A stretch of DNA of 64,000 bases. Origin: Diabrotica undecimpunctata. Lineage: Eukaryota > Arthropoda > Insecta > Coleoptera > Chrysomelidae. This document shows positions 47,651 to 58,527 of the stretch, piece after piece; the stretch's first letter is position 1, and each line of letters begins with the position of its first letter. Made by a program: the position numbers and the translations under genes. The DNA is taken from positions 82,345,063 to 82,409,062 of the forward strand of contig NC_092811.1 in NCBI RefSeq assembly GCF_040954645.1. The letters are read 5' to 3'. The notes beneath the pieces were generated by a model. It was not told the DNA's origin and made no database searches. It saw only the letters and a program-made list of their open reading frames with translations.

Positions 47651-49903
47651 ATGAGCGCAAGAACACCTACCAGGAAAACCACCCTTTGTCCTATCTTTGC
47701 AAACCTTGCCGAGATGTCCCAGCTAAGACTTCCCACGAATGCGGATATAATTCGACACTACTTATTTGTCAGGAATGAGAAAAATGGCATCATGGCAGGC
47801 AAAGATCCACCAGCTTCAATAATAGCAACAGAAACTGCAAACACTCTAGTGAACATCTGGAAGAAGTCATCGGTTCCAACAATTACATTTAAAAAAGTTA
47901 CTGAGAAAGTAAAAAAATTGAATACTGACTATAGGACTCTACTCAAACCATATAAGGGCAGGCAGCAATCTGAAAGCTACACAAAGAAGCTTACAGATTT
48001 AAAACTTAGCTGGGAGGAAACTCTCTTTGATATTGCTAGTTGTAAATGTAAAGACCTCAACGATTGCCATTGCTCCAAAGAGAAGAAGATTCCAGCACAA
48101 GAAAGGAAATGTGTAATAGATCAGCGAACTACCAGAAACCTAGTCATAGGATCAATTGATGTAGCATCATCCAGGAAATTAGCAAAAAGAAACCAAAGAA
48201 TGATGGAACGATCTCAAGAACATGAAGAACAATTTAAAAAACGCCCAAAATTAAAGTCTAGAGATACTGCATCTGAGCCAGGAGACTCTGAAAATGAGAC
48301 TAGGACTGATCCTGGAAAGTTATCTGACTCTGATCCCCAGCCCTGTTGTTCTTCCACATCTGAAAACGTTACAAATTTGCAAATGAGGGTAAATCTCACA
48401 GCTTTTGCTAGGGAGTGCGATCGTTACGGTGTTTCAGACAGAAGCGCTGCATCACTTTCTTCCGCTCTGTTACAAGATTTGGGCATCATTAATGAACAGG
48501 ACACTTCCAAAATAATAGATCGAAATAAAGTTTGTCGGGAAAGGGAAAAGCACAGGAAAGAATTGCAAAATGAGAACATGGAGGTAGTAGAAGAATTATA
48601 TTTTGATGGACGGAAGGATAAATCCCTGACACAAACTAAGAAGGGCGATAAGTATTACTATAGTATCATCACAGAGGAACATATATCCTTGGTAAAAGAG
48701 CCAGGTTCCATTTACCTCGGCCATTTAGCCGTATCGTCTGGATCAGCTGTCGTCATCAAAGATGCAATATTGGATTTCTTTAATAGAAAAGAAGTATCGA
48801 CTGAATCGTTAATAGCAGTTGGATGTGATGGTACCAATGTCAACACAGGGACAAACGCAGGAATAATAAGACTACTAGAAATTGCCCTAAATCGCCCTCT
48901 TCAGTGGTTTATTTGCATGTTACATCTAAACGAACTTCCGTTACGCCACCTTTTAATCCAACTTGATGGTGTTACTCAAAGTCCGAAAGCTTTTTCTGGT
49001 GCTATTGGAAAATCAATACAAGCTTGTGAAACCCTCCCTTTAGTCAGATTCTCGAAAATTGTGAGTAACACTATTCCTGATTTAGATAGAAAGATTTTGA
49101 GTACTGATCAGCAATATTTGTATGATATGTTGCATGCAGTATCATCTGGAGAATGCAGCGAAGATCTTGCGAGGATTAAACCAGGACCAGTCGTACATTC
49201 AAGATGGGTGACAACGGCGAGTAGAATCCTTCGGTTATATGTCGCATCGGAGCATCCCTCCGAAAATCTGGTACACTTAGCTAAATTTATCATGAAAGTA
49301 TATGGTCCATTATGGTTCAGTATCAAATGTAAGCCATTGTGTACTGAAGGTCCACGACATTTGTGGAGATTGATTGCATATTCAAGATATATGCCGACTG
49401 ATTTAAGGAAGATAGTAGATGGGGTAATACAAAGGAATGGCTGTTTTGGCCACTCAGAGAACCTGCTTCTAGCGATGTTGGCAGATACCAGAGAGCACAT
49501 CCGCAAGTTAGCCTGCCGCAGAATAATTGCTTCTAGAAAAGAGAACAAAAATTCAACATCTGTCAGACAATTTCGCGTACCTCCTTTAAACATGCAGGCA
49601 GAGGATTATACAGATATAATTTACTGGTATGAAACAGATAGGTCAGAACCACCATTAATAAAGCACGTCTCCGACGAGGACCTGGAAAGTTTTGTATCTG
49701 GTCAAGAAACTGCAGCACCCTTTCTAGATTTGTTCAAGTTCCCCTGCCACACTCAGGCCACTGAAAGATGTGTACATTTAGTTACAGAGGCATCATCTAA
49801 AGTTTGTGGAGAGGAAAAACGAGATGGTTTCATAAAATCTCGAATCGAGTCCAGGAAGCTAATGAAATCATTTAATTCTAAGTCAGAATTTAAGTTTAAA
49901 TAA
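47651..49903 (+). CDS. hAT-like transposase, 750 aa, uninterrupted
   Basis: ATG at 47651 lies 18 bp after a splice acceptor. The N-terminal third is basic, with a Cys-rich patch (SCKCKDLNDCHC, residues about 130-145) and an acidic Ser-rich linker (about 200-240). The catalytic domain offers Asp 319 in LYFDGRKD, Asp 393 in VGCDGTNVNTG, then Cys 422 and His 425 in CMLHLNELPLRH, and Glu 705 in HTQATERCVHLV. In hAT transposases a CxxH block follows the second Asp, and the last Glu sits in a C-terminal [S/T]ER motif after a helical insertion, so the layout agrees (inference). The usual hATC dimerisation text is not recognisable, so this is a divergent branch. There are no stops or frameshifts. Confidence 0.8.
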   Translation: MSARTPTRKTTLCPIFANLAEMSQLRLPTNADIIRHYLFVRNEKNGIMAGKDPPASIIATETANTLVNIWKKSSVPTITFKKVTEKVKKLNTDYRTLLKPYKGRQQSESYTKKLTDLKLSWEETLFDIASCKCKDLNDCHCSKEKKIPAQERKCVIDQRTTRNLVIGSIDVASSRKLAKRNQRMMERSQEHEEQFKKRPKLKSRDTASEPGDSENETRTDPGKLSDSDPQPCCSSTSENVTNLQMRVNLTAFARECDRYGVSDRSAASLSSALLQDLGIINEQDTSKIIDRNKVCREREKHRKELQNENMEVVEELYFDGRKDKSLTQTKKGDKYYYSIITEEHISLVKEPGSIYLGHLAVSSGSAVVIKDAILDFFNRKEVSTESLIAVGCDGTNVNTGTNAGIIRLLEIALNRPLQWFICMLHLNELPLRHLLIQLDGVTQSPKAFSGAIGKSIQACETLPLVRFSKIVSNTIPDLDRKILSTDQQYLYDMLHAVSSGECSEDLARIKPGPVVHSRWVTTASRILRLYVASEHPSENLVHLAKFIMKVYGPLWFSIKCKPLCTEGPRHLWRLIAYSRYMPTDLRKIVDGVIQRNGCFGHSENLLLAMLADTREHIRKLACRRIIASRKENKNSTSVRQFRVPPLNMQAEDYTDIIYWYETDRSEPPLIKHVSDEDLESFVSGQETAAPFLDLFKFPCHTQATERCVHLVTEASSKVCGEEKRDGFIKSRIESRKLMKSFNSKSEFKFK

Positions 49904-50221
49904 CCTTTTGTTCCTTTTAATAATAATATACGTTATAAGTTAAATATTTGTTAATAATAACATATTTTTTGTAAATCGGTACACGTTCCTTTTAAGGTAA
50001 ATACGTTTTGGCAGCTTAAGTGTTTTGTTGAATTGTTAGTTTTATTTTTCTTACCTACATTATTGTTCCTACACTCACTTTTAATATTTAATATTACCTT
50101 ATAGAAATGTAACGAGTCGTATTACCGTCAATAAATGTATTATTCCGTTAATTTGTTTAGATTTCAGCTAAAATTGTATTATCTACATGAAATAGGATTT
50201 TTTTATTTTCCGTTAGGTCTT

Positions 50222-50475
50222 TGGGGCACCTCCAAAAATGTTCCGAGAGCCTCCAAATTTTGAACACAAACTTTTTAAACATTCAAGAAGAGTTTACATA
50301 TGGGGCCGTATCGAAAAAAATTTTAAAAAAAAAATATTTTTTAGGAGGTTGGGGCAACTGAAGGGGTTGATGTAAAAAAAAATTTTTTTGGCAAAAAACT
50401 TACTTTTATGAATGGCAACTTTTGCCACAAGGTCCATTATCAAATTCGAAAAAAAGTTTTTTTCGATCCATCCTA
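50222..50475. repeat. Right terminal inverted repeat of the hAT-like element
   Basis: Inverted partner of 47242-47497. The frame at 50294-50563 lies in it and is not a gene. Confidence 0.9.
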
Positions 50476-50483
50476 ATATATAT

Positions 50484-51230
50484 GTACAACATAATGTTTT
50501 ATCACACTTTTTATAAATTAAATAAATACATAAATTGAATAAAATATTATTTTTCAATATCACTTTCTATACAATCTGTTAGGTTTTTCAAATTAATTAT
50601 TAATTTTTATCATGACATTCAATTAAATAGCTATTATATTGACTTACCGATTTTTTAATGGACTTCTTAAAATTCTATGCTGCATACTTTGAAACGAACT
50701 GTTCACTCACCTGCAACAAAAACACATAATAAATTTTATTAAAATAACCAGTAAATGTTTTTTATTTGGATAAAATTCATGTCTTATTTCTGATAGTTTT
50801 CAGTGTTATTTGTTGTACGTTACATATTTAAGAGTAAATTATATTTTTTAATTTTACTCTATTTCCATAAAGTATAATATTACAGGCCATAATCATATGG
50901 TTAATTTTATAATTAATACGCCTGAACTTTTCTTACAAAATTAAACAAATCTTTTAAAACTTTATAATATCGCTTTATACATTTTCAATTACGAAATAGA
51001 TATTGTTTTCAAGTTTGTGTTAATTACACTTTTGAGACTAATATTTAAACTATACTTTTGCATAAAACCTAGTACCTCGTTACTAAACTTTATTATATTG
51101 TAGTAATATTTTGTGATGTCCCTAGGAGGACAAACAAGAATTATATCTTTGAAAGAAAAGACAAACACTAGAATGAATAAACCCACTAGAAATGACAAAA
51201 CGAATAAAAATATGCATCAAGTACAATTCG
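50484..51230. other. No gene seen
   Basis: AT-rich. The right end may hold the 5' untranslated region of the next LINE. Confidence 0.35.
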
Positions 51231-54205
51231 AATTCGTTAGTCAAGGTGGATAGACGTATTCGAGTTTTGTGAATTAGCTGGTAATTAAACTTTTGTAAAA
51301 TATAATTAGTTATTGGTTTTGATATTTGTATTTACGGAAAGCATATTTATTGAGTTTTTTAAGGCGTAAGTAATGTCAGAAGAACGGACGGCGATAAGCC
51401 ACTCAATGAAAAAACACGTATAATAATAGTGATAATGATAACAGGAATGTACAACTAATAGATTTTAATAACAGTTATAGACCAGGTAATAATGGACCTT
51501 TTTATGTGTTTGTTGAATACAAAAGTAAAAATTTAGGGAGACTTTTTCCAATTAAAATATGGCACTTTCTTCTTAACGATGAAACTTAAACAAATATGTA
51601 TTAGATATAAAACCGGTAGGAGTTAATAGGGTAAAGGTTATTTTTAATACCTTAGGAATAGCTTAGTTAACCACGATGTAATATTAAAAAACAATTTAAT
51701 AGCATTTATACCAAAATTCTATATTCACAAAAAATGAGTTATCAGGATGGTAGATACTTTCTTTTCTGAAAATTATTTATTAATGGCTATTAAATCAAAC
51801 AAACAGGTAGCAAGAGTCTATCGTAAGAAAATGACAATTATAGACTCTGATGGAAACGTAGTTTTGGTAAACAGACAAATGATAATAGTAGAATTTTTAG
51901 GAAATAAAATTCCAACATGTATACAAATAAATTATGCAATTTCCATGTTGAAACTTACATACAACCTGTTGTACAGTGTTTCAAATATCTGAGATATGGT
52001 CACTCAGCTGGACAATGTAAATAAAAAAATGAGAGATGTCAAAAGTGTACAGATACAAGTCATATAAAAGAGGATTGTAAAGAAAATAATTTGTGTATTA
52101 GAATAATTTATTTTAATAATAACGACCACCCCTTAATTTCTCGTATTTGTCCTGTATATGCAAAGCAAAAGAGGATAAAACAAATTATGATAGTTGAAAA
52201 CATTTTTTTTAAACAAGCCGAAAATATATATAATAATCCATCATATGAGAAAGTGGCTACGAATAACCGATTCTCTATGTTAAACAATGATAACAAGTTT
52301 CCAACTTTACCGAATACTTTTGGCGACAGTACATCATCGAATATTACTTTTAAAAAACCAAAACCAGCTTTTAAGGCCAATATTATTAAAACAATTAAAA
52401 GAACACACTCAACCTCTCCTACACTTGATATGATTCCTGTAAAAAATCATATAAACCTAGTCAAAAACCTGAACATATTATACCTAACCCCTACAGTGAA
52501 GAATTTATGGACTATAAAGAGAAAACTATAATGTTAATTACCTCCTTCATGAATAAATTTCAAAAAAATTTTCAACTAGCACCAAATACTCTTATAGAAT
52601 CTAATATCAGGGCCTTTGTTCCAAGTAATCCAAATGATGCTATGGAAACATATTGAATCAAATTCAAGTAAAGAACTATTTTACTGATTAAACTTTAAAA
52701 ATGGCTAATAAACAAACAATTAAAAACCAATTAGTAATTTAATAATTTTGCAGTGGAATAATAGATCAATAACATCTAATAAAGATAATTTGTTAAATTA
52801 CCTTAATAAAAACCATGTTGATATTATCATACTTTCCAAAACTTGGCTTAAGTCTAAAAGTAATTTTAATATAAAGGGATATTTATATCTTACAAACATT
52901 TAACTATCAAGAAAGTGTCATAATCCAAAATTTTTCAACGTGCATTGAAGTATGTGCAGTATTTATTTATATTATATATTTATTTATATTTCTTTAGTTT
53001 CAGTATACAAACCTTCAGACATAGCAGCCACAAAAAAAGATTGGTTAAATTAATTGTAACAGTTTGATATCTCTCATACAATTTTTTGCGGCGATTTTAA
53101 TGTACACCATTACAGGTGGGGCCCTATTTCGGAAGATCGCGGGGGAAGAGATTTAGATTTTTGGGAACTAATTGCTTTAAATGATAAATCGCCCACTAGA
53201 GTTAATCCCAATGGTAATCACTCTGTAGTTGATTTAACTCTTATCTCTCCTTTCTTGGTAGATTTGGTAAACTGGTCCGTATATTAAGACACTTTAAAAT
53301 CTGATCACTACCCTATTTAAATTCAGCTCCAAATTGCTCCCATATCTTTCGAAATCAATCCGGCAACCAAGTGGAATGACGGTCGTGCAGATTGGTCAGC
53401 CTTTCAAGCATTTATTGAAAATGAAATCAGTACAAATTTATCTCTAAATGATTCAGATAACTGTCGAATAACAAAAAAATTATTTGAAGTTATATCTTCA
53501 GCAGCATCTGCATCCATACCCTTTAAAAACATTTCATTCATATTGGTGGGACGAAGAATGTTCTAATATAGCTGAAAGTCACTCCCATGCACTTAAATTA
53601 TTCAGTAGACAAGGAAATATTACAAATTATCTGAATTATCAAACTATTGCAGCAAAGTCTAAACTTATTCTCAAGTTGGATAACCTTTCTTAATTAACTT
53701 AATAGATCTACAACCCTTTCAATCATTTGGAATTGTGTAAAAGAAACAAATAATATCATCAACAAAAGAAAAAAAGAAACCTCCATTGCACGAAGATTTA
53801 ATTGAGGATGATCTAAATCAGCTGGCCTCGCCTTCGTTCTCTAATGTCGATGTATATAATCTACAAAATTTTCATTTTTATTCGACTTCAGATACTATGT
53901 CTAAAGCTTTTACCTATTTAGAGTTAATTTTGAAAATAAAACAAACCAGAAGCACGGCTCCCGGTTTGGATGGTTTCACATATTATAAAATTTTACACGA
54001 TCTTCCAGTTTCAACTAAACAAATAATTTTTAAAATTTTGAAGCAAGTTGTGGGTAAAACAAGATTATACTGAGAATTTAAAGAAAAATTGTTAAATGTT
54101 TAATAAAAAAAACATATGAAGATCCAAAATTACCATCATCATATCGACCTATATCGTGTCTTGTCTCTATTCCTCATAAAAGGTTTTGCGAAAAATTAAA
54201 AAGTA
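51231..54205 (+). mobile_element. I-clade LINE B, 5' part, decayed
   Basis: ORF1 starts near ATG 51374 and reads GPFYVFVEYKSKN, FPIKIWHF, KPVGVNRVKVIFNTLG, VDTFFSENYLL and RQMIIVEFLGNKIP. Zinc knuckles follow in other frames, one intact (CQKCTDTSHIKEDC, about 52040) and one that lost a Cys (CFKYLRYGHSAGQC). Then comes NNRFSMLNNDNKFPTLP. ORF2 starts near 52750 (QWNNRSITSNKDNLLNYL). The endonuclease shows CGDFNVHHYRWGP at about 53090 and KSDHYPI at about 53300. The RT start TRSTAPGLDGFTYYKIL lies at 53950. It stops at about 54205 after PSSYRPISCLVSI, where another I-clade ORF1 begins. Many stops. Confidence 0.75.
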
Positions 54206-57145
54206 TTGATTTAAATATGATTTTACCCATTTCTTTTCTTAGGATTAGTTTAAACCTACCGAAATATACCCACATACTAAGTTTCCGAAGTATATGCCAG
54301 TCCATACAATTTTGTCGTACCCGATTCGTTTACAGTAAATTGCGAAAATACTTTCTATACAATCTTCATTTCTCAGGATAGTCTAACCTACTGTAAATGC
54401 AAAGCTTCAGGACATATCGCTAGATAGTGTCTTACGAATTCCAGTAATGCTCCAACTGTAAGCTCGCCTACAAATCTCCACAACCAAGAAACTACCAGCA
54501 CTCCTAGTTATAGCAACACTTTCAATCAATCTCATTCGGCGACAACACCGTTTTCACCAACTTCGGAAGCAATATCCTCCAACCTATCAACACCTCTTGC
54601 TTTAGATAAAATTGAAGAAAACTCGGATAAAGCTGTTACATTACCACATATTTCTCTTACAAATAAAACTTCATGCTCGACTTCTGCCACTACTTATAAG
54701 TTTGCTCCAGTACTTCCAAAAGTAATAAAGCCACAGAATCTAAGTGAAAACTCTAAAAATACTTGTGCCAATTCAAGTAGCTCCATAAAACGCAGTCTCC
54801 TCCTACAGATTTAGCACTTTCATCACAAAATCTGATTACAAAACCCAAATCTTCTAAATTAAAAAAACCGCGCTCATCCAGCAATCCATCTACACGAAAA
54901 ACTCTTGAAAATTTTATTGATAATCATACACCACCTTTTGTTTTAAACTACCACTAATTGTCCTTAATGATTGATAATGTCCAAGGTTCACCTGATACTA
55001 TTAGCGTCCTCAAAGAATCTACAAGTAATATGGTTGGTTTACTTCATCTTTTAAAATGCAGCTATCAATATGCAAATGATAGATCAACAAAAACTAAGTT
55101 TACAAAACTTTAAAAAAAACTACTTAACCATTTAGGAAAAGATATGTCTGACTCTAGACAATGACTCCTCTGTAGACAATCGTTCAGTTTCCTCCAACTA
55201 CGAATCTATTAATAACTTGCAACTCGATTCTTCAGTGGAACATTGATTGATTTTTCCATCGTCTCCCTATGCTACAGCTTCTTTTATCTGAATATTCTCC
55301 AAATATTATTTGTTTGCAGGAGACAAACTTAAAGACTAATTAATTGTACAATTATAAACATTTCATTTGTTTTCGAAAAGACGTTTACCTTCCTTGTAAC
55401 ATACAAGTAAACTAAACTAAGCTAAAACATTTTCATGGAATAAGTACGTATCGGAAATTAATAGCAAAACCCCTCTCTCTGATGTCTGTAATAAAATAGA
55501 AAAATATGTGGTTTACACACTTCACACAATTTCAAGGGTTTAAAAGAAAATAATAATTTCATAACACCAAGCAGTGATATTGCAAACATTTTTGGAAGAA
55601 TCTATCAAAGACACTCATCGAATCAACAGTAAACAGCCAATTTTCTTAAAGTCAAAGAATTCGCCGAACAAAATCCCATACATCCATTAGAAGTTGAAAA
55701 TAGTTCCTTAAACCATCCTATCTCTTTTGAAGAGATAAACTCATCCCTTCTTAAACTGAAGGATTCTGGTCATGGATGTGATGATATTCCTTCAGCAATT
55801 CTGAAACATCTTCCTGTTTCAGCCATAACGTATTTCTTAAACATATTTAACAAAATTTGGCTCCACTACCGATGACCAGCTATTTAATCAAAGGCAATAG
55901 TCATTCCTCTCCTAAAAACTGACAAAACTAAATATGACCCAGACTCATTCCGACCCATATCTTTGACATCGACAGCGTGAAAATTACTAGAAAATATTGA
56001 TAACTCCAGGCTCTTATGGATTTTGGAAAATTCCAATCTCTTAATCTCCGAGCAAAATTGCTTTAGTAAAGATCGGTCAACCAGAGACAACATTTTAGTC
56101 TTGGAAAGTGAGATACATGAAGGTCTTGCTACAAGCCAAAAATGCGTCGCTATATTTTTTGATTGATGTATTATGATCTATATGTATTTAATAAAGCTTG
56201 GAAGTACAACATTTTGAGACCACTTCATAACTGGAATATTCAAGGTCACTGCCTAGTCTTCATCCAAAACTTTTTAAACAACAGATCTTTTCAAGTGAAA
56301 ATAAATAATATTTTTTCAAATATTTATCGTTTAAAAAATGGTACATCCCAAGGATCCATGCTCAGTCCAACTTTATTTCTAGGGGCAATAAATGATATAA
56401 TCAAAAATATTCAAGCACCCTTACAACCCCGTTTATACGCTGACGACAAAGTGGCATTTTTTATTAAAAGCAAAAATATCTCCTTAATGTCCTCATTTCT
56501 TCAAAACTTTTTAGATACTCTCGAAAATTGATCCCACCTTACATGTTTTCAATTTTCAATAGAAAAATCAATAGGAGTTGTATTTTCTTCAAGCTCCATG
56601 TCACAACGCCCAAACCTGAGAATCTATGAGAAACACGTGTGGAGTTTAGAGATCATCACAAATTCTTGGGCTTAATCTTTGATTAAAATATCACACGTCG
56701 GGATAACGGGAAATGAAGAAGCTGGTAGGACTGCACGACAGATAGTTTTACGTGATTATTCGGAGCCTATAGACAAGTGTGTTTCCAGTGGCTTAAAAGA
56801 TTATTTTAAAAATAAAGTGTTGTGTTTGTGGCGAAATGAGTGGCCTCAAACTAATTCTAAGCTGAATATGATGAAGAGTAATGTTTCCTAGTGGATTCGA
56901 TTAACAGTTAAACACTTTTTAATATATTGTGGGAAATATGATCAAGAAAGACATCGTTACAATATCTCGAACTCTTTAGCAGAAACTGTAGGTTAGGAGT
57001 ATTCCTATGGTAATATAATTAAATATTTAAGATCTATAAATATTTTGCATAATCTGTAGTTATTCAATTTTTTTATTTATATTTTGTTCCGTCGCTAATA
57101 ACCTCTTGGTGAATTCGACCTTTTTTTCTAATAAAAAAACAATTA
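54206..57145 (+). mobile_element. I-clade LINE C, 5' truncated, with internal deletions
   Basis: It begins inside ORF1 (ILPISFLRISLNLPKYTHILSF, then CKCKASGHIA as a partial knuckle) and continues as a Ser/Thr-rich stretch to about 55250. ORF2 shows the first 60 codons of the endonuclease (SPNIICLQETNLK), then jumps to the linker (WNKYVSEINSKTPLSD) with the rest of the endonuclease missing. The RT reads SFEEINSSLLKLKDSGHGCDDIP, FRPISLTSTA, GTSQGSMLSPTLF and LYADDKVAFF (about 56435-56465). After about 56680 the RT end and front of RNase H are missing, and reading resumes at SHVGITGNEEAGRTA. A typical I-type 3' end (GTCGCTAATAACCTC) lies at about 57090. Confidence 0.75.
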
Positions 57146-57489
57146 CCAACCTACTAATTTAAACACGTAAGTTTACTTTTAATAATGAAAAGAACTGTAG
57201 GTATTATAAAACGGGAAAATAGCTACGGAAAGCTGCCAGTTTATGTTGTATGAGGTGGAAAGAGCTGTTATGTATTTCAGTACCTCTATGTGTCAATTTT
57301 CTATAAACATTAAATTTAAAGAAATTAATATTTAAAGTGTCAAGTCAATAAAATTCAGAAGAAAATTATCATTTTGTGTTTCCAATGTAAACTTAATAGA
57401 CTGATGCAATGTGTTAATGTAAGCTAAGAACTTGCGGGTTCTGGGGTTGAAGGGTGAGATCAACATACGGAACATAAAACTTAATGTAA
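57146..57489. other. No gene seen
   Basis: AT-rich spacer. The missing 3' half of LINE B was not found here. Confidence 0.4.
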
Positions 57490-57850
57490 TTACTATATTT
57501 ATTGTTTTTTAAGATGTAGTGTGTCTCTAAATCATCAAGGAAGATATCTGCCAGTATGGAAGATAAGGGAGAGCCCATAAAAAATCCTTCTGATTAAATG
57601 TCTGTAATGTTATTAAAACTGAAAAAATTAAGCAGATTGCGACCAAATCCGTTAACTTAAAAATAAGGTCAGAAGTATAGTTTTTATTCCATAATTCCAA
57701 ACCAATAATATCAATAACCTCGCTGACTGGAATGTTTGTAAATAAATAACTAACATCCAAGGAAATGATGTCTTCTGGTGACAATTCTAGTTTCTGGAGT
57801 TTATCAACCAGAGCTATACTATTTTCTACTACATGTTTGAATTTTTTGTT
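57490..57850 (-). pseudogene. Penelope-like reverse transcriptase fragment
   Basis: The minus strand reads LVDKLQKLELSPEDIISLDVSYLFTNIPVSEVID, in two joined parts, the first catalytic Asp region of Penelope RTs (LDVxxLFTNIP). Then, after a frameshift near 57600, it reads EGFFMGSPLSSILADIFLDDL, which is the GSPLSPxLAD motif. The YxDD part and the GIY-YIG domain are missing. It is another family than the element at 35-36.6 kb as far as the overlap allows. Confidence 0.75.
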
Positions 57851-58525
57851 TTAGACATTCATTCATTTATATTTTTATTATATAGTCGTTGTTGATATAG
57901 GTGTATTGTACTATAATATGTATATAAAGCAATTACGCTCTTTATTCTTTACTTAATTTTTTGGTGGGCAGAACACTTTGGCTTCTTTAATACTATTATT
58001 GATTTTAAAATACAAGTGGTACTTATGTATATTGATGTATATATTTATGACTGAAGAAGACATTGGAGATTTTTAAGTTCTTTATTCTATAAAATTCTAT
58101 AAGTCTGTTGCCATTATCATTCCTTTGTTATTCTCCAAATGTACTGATGATATTGGTGTTAGTTAATTTTCCTGTTCGGCTATTGAAGTCACTTATCAAA
58201 ACGATTTTTTTTACACGACACGTTTAAAATTTCTCTTTATTGGTGATTGATTCATCATTTAATGGAGAGTGTATTAATAATAACGTGATAATATGCTGGT
58301 GGAGTTTCATATTTACTGGTAGGATGTTTTCATTGTTCATTCAAAAATCTATTATTTTATTCTTTAGTGCTATAGTGTTATAAAACAAGCAGGATGGATA
58401 AAACATATAAAAAATAAACAGCACTATTATGGAATAAATGGACCAATAAAAAAAATAATTGAACAAAAAATTGCTTTTTTTGTATGGCTTAAAAAAATTG
58501 CACCAAATAATAAAATAAATATTTC
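57851..58525. other. No gene seen
   Basis: AT-rich. The start of the next LINE is not sharply visible. Confidence 0.35.
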
Positions 58526-58527
58526 AG

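Larger units (their letters stand above)
47242..50475 (+). mobile_element. hAT-like DNA transposon with long inverted ends and intact transposase
   Basis: The inverted ends are 47242-47497 (256 bp) and 50222-50475 (254 bp), starting TAGG(T/A)(A/T)GGATCGAAAA and nearly identical over their length. The flanks are ATATATAT on both sides (47234-47241 and 50476-50483), an 8-bp duplication that fits the hAT pattern nTnnnnAn. Since the site is TA-rich, shorter duplications cannot be ruled out. A single 750-codon transposase occupies the middle. Splice acceptor TTTTGTTTCAG at about 47632 implies a non-coding first exon. The length (3.2 kb) and clean ends suggest a recent and possibly autonomous copy. 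Confidence 0.85.
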
